A DNA stretch of 64,000 nt from Terriglobus albidus (GTDB lineage Bacteria > Acidobacteriota > Terriglobia > Terriglobales > Acidobacteriaceae): the NCBI RefSeq assembly GCF_008000815.1, contig NZ_CP042806.1:1984001-2048000 (forward strand). The letters are read 5' to 3'. Every line of letters starts with the position of its first letter. The stretch's first letter is position 1. The notes under the pieces are model-generated. The model had not been told where the DNA came from and searched no databases. It saw only the letters and a program-made list of their open reading frames with translations. The translations under genes were made by a program, and so were the position numbers. Below, piece by piece: positions 51,454 to 60,251 of this stretch.

Positions 51454-51717
51454 TCAAAGGATCACTGCAGGCTGCCCGTTGATGCTCCGCAGATGTGTGC
51501 TCGGATGAGACCTTTCACATTCGCCTCTCAGTGCTCGGTCTAAAGCTGCAATGCTCGCGGCGCCATCGGTTGAGAGGACTTCTCCTTCAATGAACAGACC
51601 GTAGATCACTTTGCAAGTCGGGCACATCCAGGGTGGCGAGAGCTCAACCGAAAACTCGGGGATCCCAAAGACGGTGGCATTCTCACGCACCGCATCGACA
51701 ATGATTTGCTGCGCCAT
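51454..51717 (-). CDS. Small hypothetical protein
   Basis: About 87 residues from ATG 51717. MAQQIIVDAVRENATVFGIP, PPWMCPTCKVIYGLFIEGEV and SIAALDRALRGECERSHP. It has one CXXC pair and a C-terminal cysteine/histidine pair that could bind zinc. No known family; no operon partner. Confidence 0.5.
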   Translation of the reverse strand: MAQQIIVDAVRENATVFGIPEFSVELSPPWMCPTCKVIYGLFIEGEVLSTDGAASIAALDRALRGECERSHPSTHLRSINGQPAVIL

Positions 51718-51834
51718 GCTTGATGGTCTACGCCCTGAAAAGGGTCTTGTCAAATGATTGCGATTGTGTGGCTCTAGGCGAGTTCGAAATGTGGAAAGGT
51801 CCACCCTTCTCGCTTGCCTTGCCACGGGCGCCAC

Positions 51835-52189
51835 GGGTCCTCACCGTAGAAATTATTTCGGAAAGCCGACTGGGATGGAGATAGCGACCTTGCCGGCCGA
51901 GCATACTAGGGTTGCCACGGCCTGCTACGCACGATCTTTTGATCCTGGCGCGGAATGGATTTATTGCAAAAAGAAGTGTCCCAAACGTGCGACAGAGCTC
52001 TCTTAATAGAAGCACGAAGCATGCAAAACTCCGTTAGCTCTCACGATACGGAGGTGGCTTTATGCGGTAGGGAAGTAATCCCAGTCGAGCCGAAAGCGTC
52101 GCCCCTATGTAAGGCTGTTTCGCTAGTCTGAGAAGAACCCGCGTGGCCAGCGCATTTATCGCAAAAGAGTGCGGGCTTGGAGTATAGCG
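51835..52189. other. Intergenic, nothing recognised
   Basis: Short frames on both strands only; no motif, no hairpin, no repeat copy. Confidence 0.3.
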
Positions 52190-52642
52190 ATGAGGATTTC
52201 ACACTTCTCGAAAATGCCCGCACAACCGATTGACGGTTATGAAGCCGATCCGATCATGGCTGGACCGCACATGCAACTTAGACAGGAACAGGGGACCCCA
52301 AACGCGGTTGGATCCACCGACGGAGATAACTCCGCGTTAAGATACTCCAGAGGTTATTACCTGCACGTATCTGCGGTGCGCCAGGCATCGGCGGGTGTTC
52401 CCATAGACCAGATGAAAGCCGTAGAAGTGGCAGCCTGGTTACATCTCGCTCGTCCGTCCAGAGCCAAGGTCCGAAACGTCTACTCTGTCTTATTTACACA
52501 TGCCTGCCCGAACACACAGAATATCTCGCAGGTCTGTCCCAATGCCAGTCTGGTCCTGCTCGAAGGTGTCACTTACTTCGCTCCGATTCAGCGTCCAGAG
52601 CAGTTCAACACGGTGGTGCCGAGTTTTCTGCGCGGATTGTGA
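52190..52642 (+). CDS. Hypothetical protein
   Basis: About 150 residues from ATG 52190 (52169 is in frame). The C-terminal half (MKAVEVAAWLHLARPSRAKV, NASLVLLEGVTYFAPIQRPE) is protein-like; no signal peptide, membrane segment or known motif. Neighbours give no hint. Confidence 0.4.
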   Translation: MRISHFSKMPAQPIDGYEADPIMAGPHMQLRQEQGTPNAVGSTDGDNSALRYSRGYYLHVSAVRQASAGVPIDQMKAVEVAAWLHLARPSRAKVRNVYSVLFTHACPNTQNISQVCPNASLVLLEGVTYFAPIQRPEQFNTVVPSFLRGL

Positions 52643-53076
52643 GCTACGAATTCTTTGATAGGAAGCGGCGCGACGGCGTGTGCAGGCGTATGCTTGGTCT
52701 AGCAAGAACAAACCTTACTCGCCTTCAGCTTTTCCAGCTTTGCTCCAGACGAGCCACTTCCAAGCACGTAACGGCACGGATGGAGACTCGGCATGAGCGG
52801 ATATTGGCAGAAGTCTGACGTTAAGAAGCACCTTTCTCGTAAGGTGAAGAAGCTTATTATTTTCTCGCCGGAACCGCTTGTGCCCGGCGCCTCAACGCTT
52901 GCCGATAACGGAACGAAGCCCATCGATGAATCAGGGTCGATACCGGCTTCGGTCGCCTGGTCGCGGGAAAAGCTGATCGACAGACGTTTGCCGTGAAAGT
53001 ACCTTTGCTCTTTCTTGAGAAAGGCTTTCCTTTTATTCGTCGCGCGCACTCTCTATTTGCGGCAAATCGCATCAAT
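52643..53076. other. Stretch with only doubtful frames
   Basis: Frames at 52793-52996 (plus) and 52699-53049 (minus) overlap and neither resembles a family. Not called. Confidence 0.3.
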
Positions 53077-53283
53077 ATGAAATTTGAACTGATGAAATGG
53101 GGCGGACCGATACCCCATCTCCTGTGGCGGGGGCGCAGTTGTCCTCGTTGTACGTCTATCGAATTCCACCAGGAAGAACCGGGATTGCGTTTCAAAATCT
53201 TCCGACGGTGGTTCGGCCTTATGCCCGTGCGATGTTCCAACTGTTGGAGGCGCCACTATTGGTTCTCTATGACAAAAAGATAA
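53077..53283 (+). CDS. Small zinc-ribbon protein
   Basis: About 68 residues from ATG 53077. Two knuckles, RSCPRCTSIEFHQ and PVRCSNCWRRHYWF, separated by a basic amphipathic stretch (LRFKIFRRWFGLM). Layout common to small acidobacterial zinc-ribbon proteins of unknown function; a degenerate relative may lie at 46062-46262. Confidence 0.55.
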   Translation: MKFELMKWGGPIPHLLWRGRSCPRCTSIEFHQEEPGLRFKIFRRWFGLMPVRCSNCWRRHYWFSMTKR

Positions 53284-53680
53284 TTACTCAGAAGCGCAAT
53301 AGCCGATGATTTGCCGCTGCCTCTGCGGAAAGTTCGCGTCCTGTTTTGCAGCAGGGCCGTGATGCTCCTGATTACCTGGTGGGAGAGCTGCGTCCAGAAT
53401 CGCGCATTCTTATGCGGCCAGAAGCGCTTTGTGGTCTCGAGACGGCAACGTTATGAGCCGGCCGTGAAATGCACCGCTGCCGATACCGTCGAGTACTGCG
53501 GTAAGGGTACCGTCAAAGGGATTTCCGTTGACGTGAATGCGCCGGACGCTTTGAGAGACTGTATGGCAAAGGGTAAAGCGGTTCGGAACTTGATCAAGAG
53601 CACGATAGACCTGAAGTGAACGCACGTAATAATCCTTTCGGGGAAACTTGCAGATGTAGAAGGTGAGTGACGAAATGGTG
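53284..53680. other. Stretch with one doubtful frame
   Basis: A plus-strand frame at 53311-53619 contains RRQRYEPAVKCTAADTVEYC, faintly like the start of a PilZ domain (RRxxR then xVxC) but with nothing after it to confirm. Not called as a gene. Confidence 0.3.
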
Positions 53681-54055
53681 TTAAGCACCGAATGGCGTTC
53701 CAAATGCGAGCACCGCTGAGTTTGGAGGTCGATGTTGGGTTCCGATCTCCCTTGGATGCTTTCCCATGGCTTTCCAGACACGGAGTGCCGCTGCATTCAT
53801 ATAGAGCAGGCGTGCATGTTTGCGATTGTAGCCCTCGCGCGTGTAAACACTGATCGTCGGAAAGATATTCGCTTCATCCACCATCGCGAGAAAAGCGCCC
53901 ATGCTAAATGCCGGAGCATTGCGGATGTCCTGCACCTCAATGGCATCTTGCGCGACGATGATGTAGTCCGAGGATTCTGAAAAGAATTCGGGAAGCGTTT
54001 GCAGGGCGAAGTGATTTTCGCTTCCTGATCTAACTGGATATATCCACGGATGCAT
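53681..54055 (-). CDS. Hypothetical protein, paralogue of 49387-49749
   Basis: 124 residues; AAGGAGG stands five bases before the ATG. Shares with the other copy VAQDAIEVQDIRNAPAFSMG, ISVYTREGYNRKHARLLYMN, AALRVWKAMGKH and HRPPNSAVLAFGTPFGA. The N-terminal 25 residues differ. No known family; the conserved arginines and the HRPP..AVLAFG block suggest a maintained fold. Confidence 0.65.
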   Translation of the reverse strand: MHPWIYPVRSGSENHFALQTLPEFFSESSDYIIVAQDAIEVQDIRNAPAFSMGAFLAMVDEANIFPTISVYTREGYNRKHARLLYMNAAALRVWKAMGKHPREIGTQHRPPNSAVLAFGTPFGA

Positions 54056-54400
54056 GGAGGCCTCCTTCAGAGGCGAAATGAGTAGGCGTCTCTGATGCTC
54101 CCATTGTGGTTCGGCGTCTGCCGCTTTCGCGCAAGCGATGAGTCCGTCGCAGATTACGTCCGAAGTGTGGGAATGTATCGAGAACGGACAACTCGTCAGG
54201 TCAGGCGGAAGTTCATTGCAGCTCCGATCGTCCGGTGGCGTACCTGGTAAAGGACTCGTCTGGAGCGAAGAGGACGGCTGAAGGCGAGAAAGCGTATTTC
54301 TGCGTCTGTTATAAGTCTACTCCCTCGGGCACAGGAGGACGGCCGACTTGCTGAAACATCTTCATCGAGTGGAAGGAATGACGGAAGACGTGCAGACCGA
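54056..54400. other. Intergenic, nothing recognised
   Basis: Between two minus-strand genes. It presumably includes the 3' region of the radical SAM gene and the promoter of the small paralogue. No clear terminator. Confidence 0.3.
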
Positions 54401-55429
54401 TCAGTTCTGCAAAATCCGGAACGGTACATCCTCCGGAACCGATTGAGGCCGCTTGAATATGGTTGCTGTCTTCCTCCAGTACATGCCAATGGTGTCGGAA
54501 ATATCGAAGAGGTGGCCTGCCGTAAGCCTGCCTAATACCTTGTGGTGGCCGACTGCGGCCAGGCCCATGGAAGCGATACAGCCGCACTGAGCGCAATCCG
54601 GATCTCCGCCAAACTGACATGGTGTGATCTTGGTCTTCAGGTCCGCGGAGATTGTCTGCGTCGTGCGTGCAAAGATACATTCGGCCGGGCTGGAGGGCGG
54701 AGTCTGCATCTCCCGGATGAGCGATGCAGACATATCCAGAATGGGATAATCTTCCCGAAGTCTTAGAAGGTCCGCGATCACGAACGCTCGCTGTTCAGTT
54801 GTGAGAATCTCCGGGCCGGCCGCGCTTCGCTGTGGCGTAAACAGGCTGAACCATACTTTGTTGATCTCCGGACGTCCGCTCCAGAACTTGAGAAATTCCT
54901 CCAGATAGCCAGGCCGGGCCGCAACGTCTCCCGTAATCGTGGAGTGGATCGTAACCTTCGCACCGGCAATATTTTTGAGAATTCGCTCATAAGTTGCCGG
55001 GCTGCGCCGTTTATCGTGGTCTGCCTGAAGTCCGTCGATAGAGACAACGATGTTCAGGCGGCGCAATCTGTTCCATGCGGCAGGTATGACCCGGAAAGCG
55101 CTGGTCACAACCTGTGTATGGATACCGCGTGCTTCCAATTGCGGAAGCAGCAACTCCAACTCGCGATAGCGCACCAAGGGATCACCGCCGACAAGAGACA
55201 GATGCAACGGTTTTTCGCGGTCGACGATCGCAAGAACGTTGCTAACCAGTTGCTCACCTTTGAAATCTGAAAGTTGTCGGAGTTCCGAGCTATTCCCGAG
55301 ATGAGCAGGGTCAAAGGCATAACATCCAGGACACCGGAGCGGACACTCCTTTGTGATCTCGATGGAGAGAGACGGTTTTCGGCCCGTGAGGATACCTCTC
55401 CATGCCTTCAATACTTCAGTCGTCTTCAT
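54401..55429 (-). CDS. Radical SAM / SPASM-like protein
   Basis: 342 residues. The SAM cluster motif is ITKECPLRCPGCYAFD (Cys29, Cys33, Cys36, CX3CX2C). LSLVGGDPLVRYRELELLLP is the GGxP region of the barrel; VVSIDGLQADHDKRR follows. A cysteine-rich C-terminal part (ITPCQFGGDPDCAQCGCIAS) suggests auxiliary Fe-S binding as in SPASM/twitch proteins. The reaction is unknown; no peptide substrate gene is evident next to it. Separately, a thiG fragment lies to its left. Confidence 0.85.
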   Translation of the reverse strand: MKTTEVLKAWRGILTGRKPSLSIEITKECPLRCPGCYAFDPAHLGNSSELRQLSDFKGEQLVSNVLAIVDREKPLHLSLVGGDPLVRYRELELLLPQLEARGIHTQVVTSAFRVIPAAWNRLRRLNIVVSIDGLQADHDKRRSPATYERILKNIAGAKVTIHSTITGDVAARPGYLEEFLKFWSGRPEINKVWFSLFTPQRSAAGPEILTTEQRAFVIADLLRLREDYPILDMSASLIREMQTPPSSPAECIFARTTQTISADLKTKITPCQFGGDPDCAQCGCIASMGLAAVGHHKVLGRLTAGHLFDISDTIGMYWRKTATIFKRPQSVPEDVPFRILQN

Positions 55430-55761
55430 CTGTCTCCATTCAAACGGATCGTATATTCAAATCGGATTACCGTCATGAGATTCCTGCATCTCACTACTAT
55501 TGGACGTCATCGTGCGGCTTGGGTTTGTAGGCTCACGACCGATTATCGCGACTGGCGCGATTCTCACACGTAAGTTCGAGAGTCAGCCATGTGTCGCAGT
55601 GAACAAGGGCCGGAGATAAAGCGAGGCAGCTCACCTACAACTCAGAGCCAAAGAGGGTGACGCCCAGGAAGAAAAGAGGGAATTCAGTTCGCAAGATGTG
55701 CCAGCGCACAACCAGCACCGCAATGGCTTGTTCGCTTGGGCAATCTGTTTCCAAGAGGTAG
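55430..55761. other. Intergenic, nothing recognised
   Basis: Upstream of the radical SAM gene. It may hold its promoter. A minus-strand frame at 55635-55952 is the shadow of the thiG fragment. Confidence 0.3.
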
Positions 55762-56205
55762 GTGTTGATTTTCTCTCTCGGTCTTGATCCGGCTTGTTTG
55801 CCGTACTGCACGGAAGACTGGATTCTTTGCAGACGTCTCATCGACGATGGATGTATGGTGCTGATGCCATGGGCGGCTCCCATCGGGGCCGGCCAGAGAC
55901 CACGCAATCCGCGGGCTTTACGGGAACTGCGTGAGCACGCCCCACACGTCACGCTTATCGTAGACGCGGGTATCGGTCTGCCGTCTCACGCGTGTCAGGT
56001 GATGGAATGGGGGTTCGACAGGGTACTGCTAAATACGGCTGTATCGCGTGCTCGTGATCCGGTTCGAATGGCGAGTGCATTTGCAACAGCTATCAGGGGA
56101 GGCCATAGTGCTTTCCTCGCAGGTCCAATGAGCGTGCGGGAAATCGCTGTTGCGAGCACGCCCGAAATAGGGCGTCCTTTCACGGACAGACGGTCAAACC
56201 TTTAA
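55762..56205 (+). pseudogene. thiG: Thiazole synthase ThiG, 5'-truncated
   Basis: From about 55800 the translation is ThiG-like: [20 protein letters not shown] then [40 protein letters not shown] and [20 protein letters not shown] to the end. The N-terminal half of the barrel, including the catalytic lysine, is missing, and a TAG lies directly before the GTG at 55762. No other thi gene is near, so this is a relic. Confidence 0.78.
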
Positions 56206-56264
56206 AGTCATTTGATTAATATCCCAGCCTTTGGCAATGCCATAGCGCATCAACGGGTAGGCAG

Positions 56265-58955
56265 TTACTGAATACGAAGAGCGGCTAACGGATCCACACG
56301 GGAAGCCCTTCGCGCCGGTAAATATCCGGACATCAGAGCTACTGCAAGGATCGCTAACATCATTACCAAATAGGTAGTCATGTCCCACGGTGAAGTACCG
56401 AAAAGCAGGGATGCAATGAGGCGGGCCGATGTGATGGAGACAACTGTTCCCGTCACAATGCCAATAGCAGCAAGACGTAAGGTGCTAAGGATGACGTCAC
56501 GCCGGACGCGGCCCGTGGTTGCCCCAAGTGCCATGCGAACCCCAATTTCCTGGGTCTTCTGAGTGACAGAGTAGGAGATGATTCCATAAATGCCCAGGGC
56601 GGCCAATAGAACGCCGAGAGAAGCGAAGGCACCCACAAGCATCATGAAGAAACGGCGCGGAGAGACGGCGCGATCGACGATTGTGCGGAGGGGGCGGAAC
56701 TCAGCGGCAGGCTGCCTGGGATTCAGGGCACGCAGAATGTGCAGGATGCCGGTGGCAAGCGAAGCCGGCGGAAGACTCGTGCGAATCACAAGCTGCGCTC
56801 CAGCCGGGTCTTGCTGTGTCGCCGGATAATAGATTTGCGATCCCGTCCCCGCCTCAACATCCTCTTCACGAACATCATTCACAACGCCGATCACATGATC
56901 TGCCTCCTTGCCGCGCATGAGGATCTTTCCCACCGCGCTTTCGCCGGGCCAGTACACTCGTGCCGCGGAGTGATTGATGAGAACAACTCGTTGACTCTGC
57001 AGATTGTCGGCCCAGGTGAAATCACGGCCTTCGAACTGAATGCCCATCGCACGGAAGAAACCAGGGGAAACAACGTACACGAGGGGAGATGGGAGCGTAC
57101 CTCGTGCGAAAGTCTTTCCTTGCGGAGCCGGTTCATCCCACTGGCGATTTGGGCCAAGTGGAAGATAGTCTGCTATGCCGGCGGCTTCGACTCCAGGGAG
57201 TGCGCTGATTTGCGTAAGAGCCTGCTGAAAGATGGCACCACGTTTTGCCGCAGCTGCTTCAAAAGTCGGAGCGCTATCTTCGTAGTCGAACTTGATTGAC
57301 GCGGCACTGTCTGGCCGGAATCCAAGGTCAACGTCCAGAACCTTCAAGAAGCTGCGCAGCAGCAATCCGGCACTGATCAAAAGAACACATGCGAGGGCGA
57401 TCTCAGAGACAACCAGTGTTGAGCGAAGACGCTCGTGAGTGCGACCAAGGCCCGCTCTCTGTCCCGAATCCTTGAGGGCCTCCTGATGATTGACTCTTGA
57501 CATTCTCAGACCTGGAAGAAACCCGAAGAGAAGCGCAGTGAAGGTGACGATGAGAACAGACCATCCTGCTGCGTGGCCGTCAATCCGCAAGCTGCTGAGC
57601 AGGGGCAGCGCCAGCGAACCCTGATGGGAGAGCCATCTGAGCAGAATCGCAGCCAGGGCAATGCCGAGAACCGCACCCGCAGATGAGAGTACAAAACTTT
57701 CCATCAACAATTGACGCACGACGCGGCTGCGGCTTGCGCCAAGCGCGCTGCGGATAGCAAATTCCTTGGCGCGGGCCGCCGAGCGGGCCAGCAGAAGATT
57801 GGAAAGATTAACTCCAGCAATGAGGAGGATCAAGCCTACTGCGGACCACAAGATGATGAGTGAACGACGCAATGCCCCGGTAACATGGTCCTTGAGCGAC
57901 ACAGGGATAAGATCGCCTTTGTAGCGGCCCTTGGTCTCGGGGTATTTCACATTGAAATAAATATCTGGAGCAATGCGGTTGGCATCGTCGAGTGCCTGGG
58001 CTGCCGTCACATGCGGCTTGAGACGGCCAATGAGAGTCACAATGTTTCCCCAGTCGCGAGCCTGATCAAGATACAAGGGTGTGAAGACATCGATTCTGGT
58101 TCCCGGGGCAAACACCGCGCCGAAGTCGAAACTTGCCGGCAGCACACCGACCACCGTAACCAACTCGCCAGCCTGTCCGCTTAGGCTGATTGGCTTGCCG
58201 ATGATGTTTGGGTCTGCGGCGAATTGCCGTTTCCAAAAGGCATTGCTCAATAGCACCGCCGGTTGACTGCCCTTACGCCCTTCGTCAGCCGTGAAGAGGC
58301 GCCCCATCGCCGGCTGAACTCCCAGGACCTGAAAGAAATTGCCAATGACGTCGAGACCCGTTACTGGAACTGGATCGCCATGACCTCTCAAGCGCAGATT
58401 GTCTGCTGTGGAAAAGGCAAAGTAGCCCGTGACGTCCTGAAACGTACGGTTTCCGGCGCGGAATTCGTCGTATGCGTCGGCGGAGTAGGTGGCACAGGAA
58501 AGGCCGCATTCGCTTGGAGGTGGAGCAATCCATACCAGCCGATTCGATTCAGGAAACGGAAGCGGCCGCAAAAGTAGCGAGTTCACCACGCTGAAAACAG
58601 AGATGTTCGCGCCGATCGCTAATGCCAGAATAAGAACCGATATTGCGGCGAATCCACGATCACGAAGAAGGATGCGAAAGGTGTATCGCAAGTCCTGTTG
58701 CGCATCGGTCCAATAATCGTTGAAGCGTTTGCGCTTCTGGTCTTTTTGTCCAAAGGCTTTACCTACGTTCCGTATCATGCGAAGGTCTCCAAACTGGCGC
58801 TCTGCTTCTTTGCGCGCCTCCCCGGGTTGCCAGCCTTGCGCGATCAACTCCTCCGTCTTGGTTTCGAGATGAAATCGCAACTCATCGTCGACGTCGGCAA
58901 CCGGGTCTGCGCCAAAAAAGCGTGCATAGCGGCGCCACATGGGAGTGGGTATCAC
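56265..58955 (-). CDS. ADOP-type duplicated ABC transporter permease (MacB/FtsX family)
   Basis: 896 residues. An N-terminal about 60-residue segment (DVDDELRFHLETKTEELIAQ) precedes two MacB-PCD/FtsX units: helix 1 at GFAAISVLILALAIGANISV, a periplasmic domain, three helices around IILWSAVGLILLIAGVNLSN, then a second large periplasmic part and a final FtsX block (FFMMLVGAFASLGVLLAALG .. PARRASRVDPLAALRIQ). This duplicated architecture (TIGR03434) is a hallmark of Acidobacteria. It is coupled by ATGA to the PadR gene. No ATPase gene is nearby. Confidence 0.93.
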   Translation of the reverse strand: MIPTPMWRRYARFFGADPVADVDDELRFHLETKTEELIAQGWQPGEARKEAERQFGDLRMIRNVGKAFGQKDQKRKRFNDYWTDAQQDLRYTFRILLRDRGFAAISVLILALAIGANISVFSVVNSLLLRPLPFPESNRLVWIAPPPSECGLSCATYSADAYDEFRAGNRTFQDVTGYFAFSTADNLRLRGHGDPVPVTGLDVIGNFFQVLGVQPAMGRLFTADEGRKGSQPAVLLSNAFWKRQFAADPNIIGKPISLSGQAGELVTVVGVLPASFDFGAVFAPGTRIDVFTPLYLDQARDWGNIVTLIGRLKPHVTAAQALDDANRIAPDIYFNVKYPETKGRYKGDLIPVSLKDHVTGALRRSLIILWSAVGLILLIAGVNLSNLLLARSAARAKEFAIRSALGASRSRVVRQLLMESFVLSSAGAVLGIALAAILLRWLSHQGSLALPLLSSLRIDGHAAGWSVLIVTFTALLFGFLPGLRMSRVNHQEALKDSGQRAGLGRTHERLRSTLVVSEIALACVLLISAGLLLRSFLKVLDVDLGFRPDSAASIKFDYEDSAPTFEAAAAKRGAIFQQALTQISALPGVEAAGIADYLPLGPNRQWDEPAPQGKTFARGTLPSPLVYVVSPGFFRAMGIQFEGRDFTWADNLQSQRVVLINHSAARVYWPGESAVGKILMRGKEADHVIGVVNDVREEDVEAGTGSQIYYPATQQDPAGAQLVIRTSLPPASLATGILHILRALNPRQPAAEFRPLRTIVDRAVSPRRFFMMLVGAFASLGVLLAALGIYGIISYSVTQKTQEIGVRMALGATTGRVRRDVILSTLRLAAIGIVTGTVVSITSARLIASLLFGTSPWDMTTYLVMMLAILAVALMSGYLPARRASRVDPLAALRIQ

Positions 58956-59311
58956 TTTGCTACCTCCGATAAGGAAGGCTCCTTCGCGCTAAGAACCTTG
59001 GCAACAGCGGTCGCATACGCTTCCCAGGTTTTGATTTCGTGATGCAACTGGCGTCGTCCCTCAGACGTGAGCCGATAGAACTTTGCCTTGCGATTGTTCT
59101 CGGACAATCCCCAGTCAGCCGCAAGGAGTCCTTTACTTTGTAAGCGCCAGAGCGCGGGGTATAGCGTACCCTCCTCCAGCAGCAGAGCGTGGTCGCTGTG
59201 CCCCCGGATAAGACTGGTGATGGCATAGCCGTGGAGAGGACCCCACACCAATGCTTTGAGGATAAGAACATCGAGCGTGCCGCGAAGAAACTCGAGTTTG
59301 GTGTCCACCAT
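58952..59311 (-). CDS. PadR family transcriptional regulator (acidobacterial type)
   Basis: About 119 residues from ATG 59311 with AAAGGGGAGA upstream. Winged helix: FLRGTLDVLILKALVWGPLH, GYAITSLIRG, LEEGTLYPALWRLQSKGLLA and AKFYRLTSEGRRQLHHEIKT. Matches the TIGR03433-type PadR that accompanies ADOP permeases. It should repress its own operon; two inverted repeats at the start codon are good operator candidates. Confidence 0.93.
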   Translation of the reverse strand: MVDTKLEFLRGTLDVLILKALVWGPLHGYAITSLIRGHSDHALLLEEGTLYPALWRLQSKGLLAADWGLSENNRKAKFYRLTSEGRRQLHHEIKTWEAYATAVAKVLSAKEPSLSEVAK

Positions 59312-59337
59312 TCTCCCCTTTGATTGCAAGGGGAGAA
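59311..59337. promoter_or_regulatory. Inverted repeat 1, PadR operator candidate
   Basis: TTCTCCCCTT, seven-base spacer TGATTGC, AAGGGGAGAA: perfect 10-bp arms covering the ribosome-binding site and start of padR. A related repeat follows at 59347. Confidence 0.65.
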
Positions 59338-59346
59338 TTTCATAGT

Positions 59347-59369
59347 TTCCCCTTTGAACGCAAGGGGAA
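59347..59369. promoter_or_regulatory. Inverted repeat 2, PadR operator candidate
   Basis: TTCCCCTT, spacer TGAACGC, AAGGGGAA: perfect 8-bp arms and the same spacer length and pattern (TGANNGC) as repeat 1, with centres 34 bp apart (about three helical turns). Confidence 0.65.
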
Positions 59370-59661
59370 TGTACCGATCTGGCTATCGACGGTCATGCGG
59401 TATCACATCCAACCGGTGGTTAAGCGGCTTGGCATCAAGAAGCAGGTCAGCTGGCATACGTTCCGGCGAACCTTCACCTCGTTGCTCCATGCAGATGGGG
59501 AGGACGTGAAGGTGGTTCAGGAACTGTTGCGGCACGGGTCGGTGAAGGTAACGATGGACATCTACGCGCAGGCGCAGATGCCGGTCAAGCGAGAGGCACT
59601 GAGAAAGGTAGTGGAGATGATGCGACCGGTGGCGGCCGACAGGGCAGTGCTGGGCGCATGA
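59365..59661 (+). pseudogene. Tyrosine integrase, C-terminal fragment
   Basis: The reading VMRYHIQPVVKRLGIKKQVS, WHTFRRTFTSLLHADGEDVK, VVQELLRHGSVKVTMDIYAQ is the catalytic C-terminus of a phage-type integrase: HXXR in HTFRR, the later His in LLRHGS and the nucleophile Tyr in MDIYAQ. The first catalytic Arg and the N-terminal domains are absent. The break coincides with the padR operator region. It lies 65 bp from a tRNA-derived repeat, as integrases normally do. Confidence 0.82.
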
Positions 59662-59725
59662 AAATGGGGGACCCAGAGGAGCCCCGGCGATTTCCGGGGT
59701 TTTGCGCTAAGTTTTTTGGAATGTT

Positions 59726-59769
59726 TGGCGTCCCCGACGGGATTCGAACCCGTGTTATCGCCGTGAAAG
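59726..59769 (-). repeat. Right copy of tRNA-Glu-derived direct repeat (att-like)
   Basis: The 37-bp core 59733-59769 equals 41870-41906. This copy also has the acceptor end GGGGACGCCA on the minus strand, so it is the complete 3' part of a tRNA-Glu(TTC)-like gene from the anticodon loop on. The sequence beyond 59770 does not supply a 5' half, so no full tRNA is formed. Confidence 0.8.
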
Positions 59770-60251
59770 CGCCGGGCAACTCGCAACAATAACGCATTGC
59801 TGAGAATCAGAATGCATCGGAATGAACCACAGCAACAGGAACGAACAGCTTAAGTGCTCCTCAATTGTCCGCGACGATGATACGCCGAATTGGCCAGTCT
59901 ACATCAGGAATGCGGTTCGCTGAAGACGAATCAGGTCTTGGACAATCTAGCAACCGTCCCAAATGCCGGGTCGCGAGCCGGGGTTAAAATCCGGACGGCC
60001 GACAATCATCTGTCGATCCGAAGGACGGAGATATGGAGAATGCCATGGGACTCGAAAAGTCGGTTCACCTCTACACAGCCCGAGAACTCGGGGACCTCAC
60101 GGAGATGCATCCTGAGGCTCTTCTTGCTGGACCCCGCGTAGCACAACCATCGACCCACATCTGATGGCGCAGAAGTCGTTAACATGGTGGCTGATCGGAT
60201 CAACAGTCTCAGGATCTCTAGCTTTCGTGGACGTGCATGGAAGCCACTCTA
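59770..60251. other. Stretch without a confident gene
   Basis: A 43-codon frame at 60033-60164 (MENAMGLEKSVHLYTARELG, then DLTEMHPEALLAGPRVAQ) has a start and stop but no known family. The rest shows only scattered short frames. Confidence 0.3.

Noticed and set aside
52699-53049. 116-codon minus-strand frame
   Set aside because: It overlaps other frames, with no family resemblance and no initiation signal.
59726-59800. Complete tRNA-Glu gene on the minus strand
   Set aside because: Only the anticodon-loop to CCA part is present; no D arm or 5' acceptor strand pairs with GGGGACG upstream.
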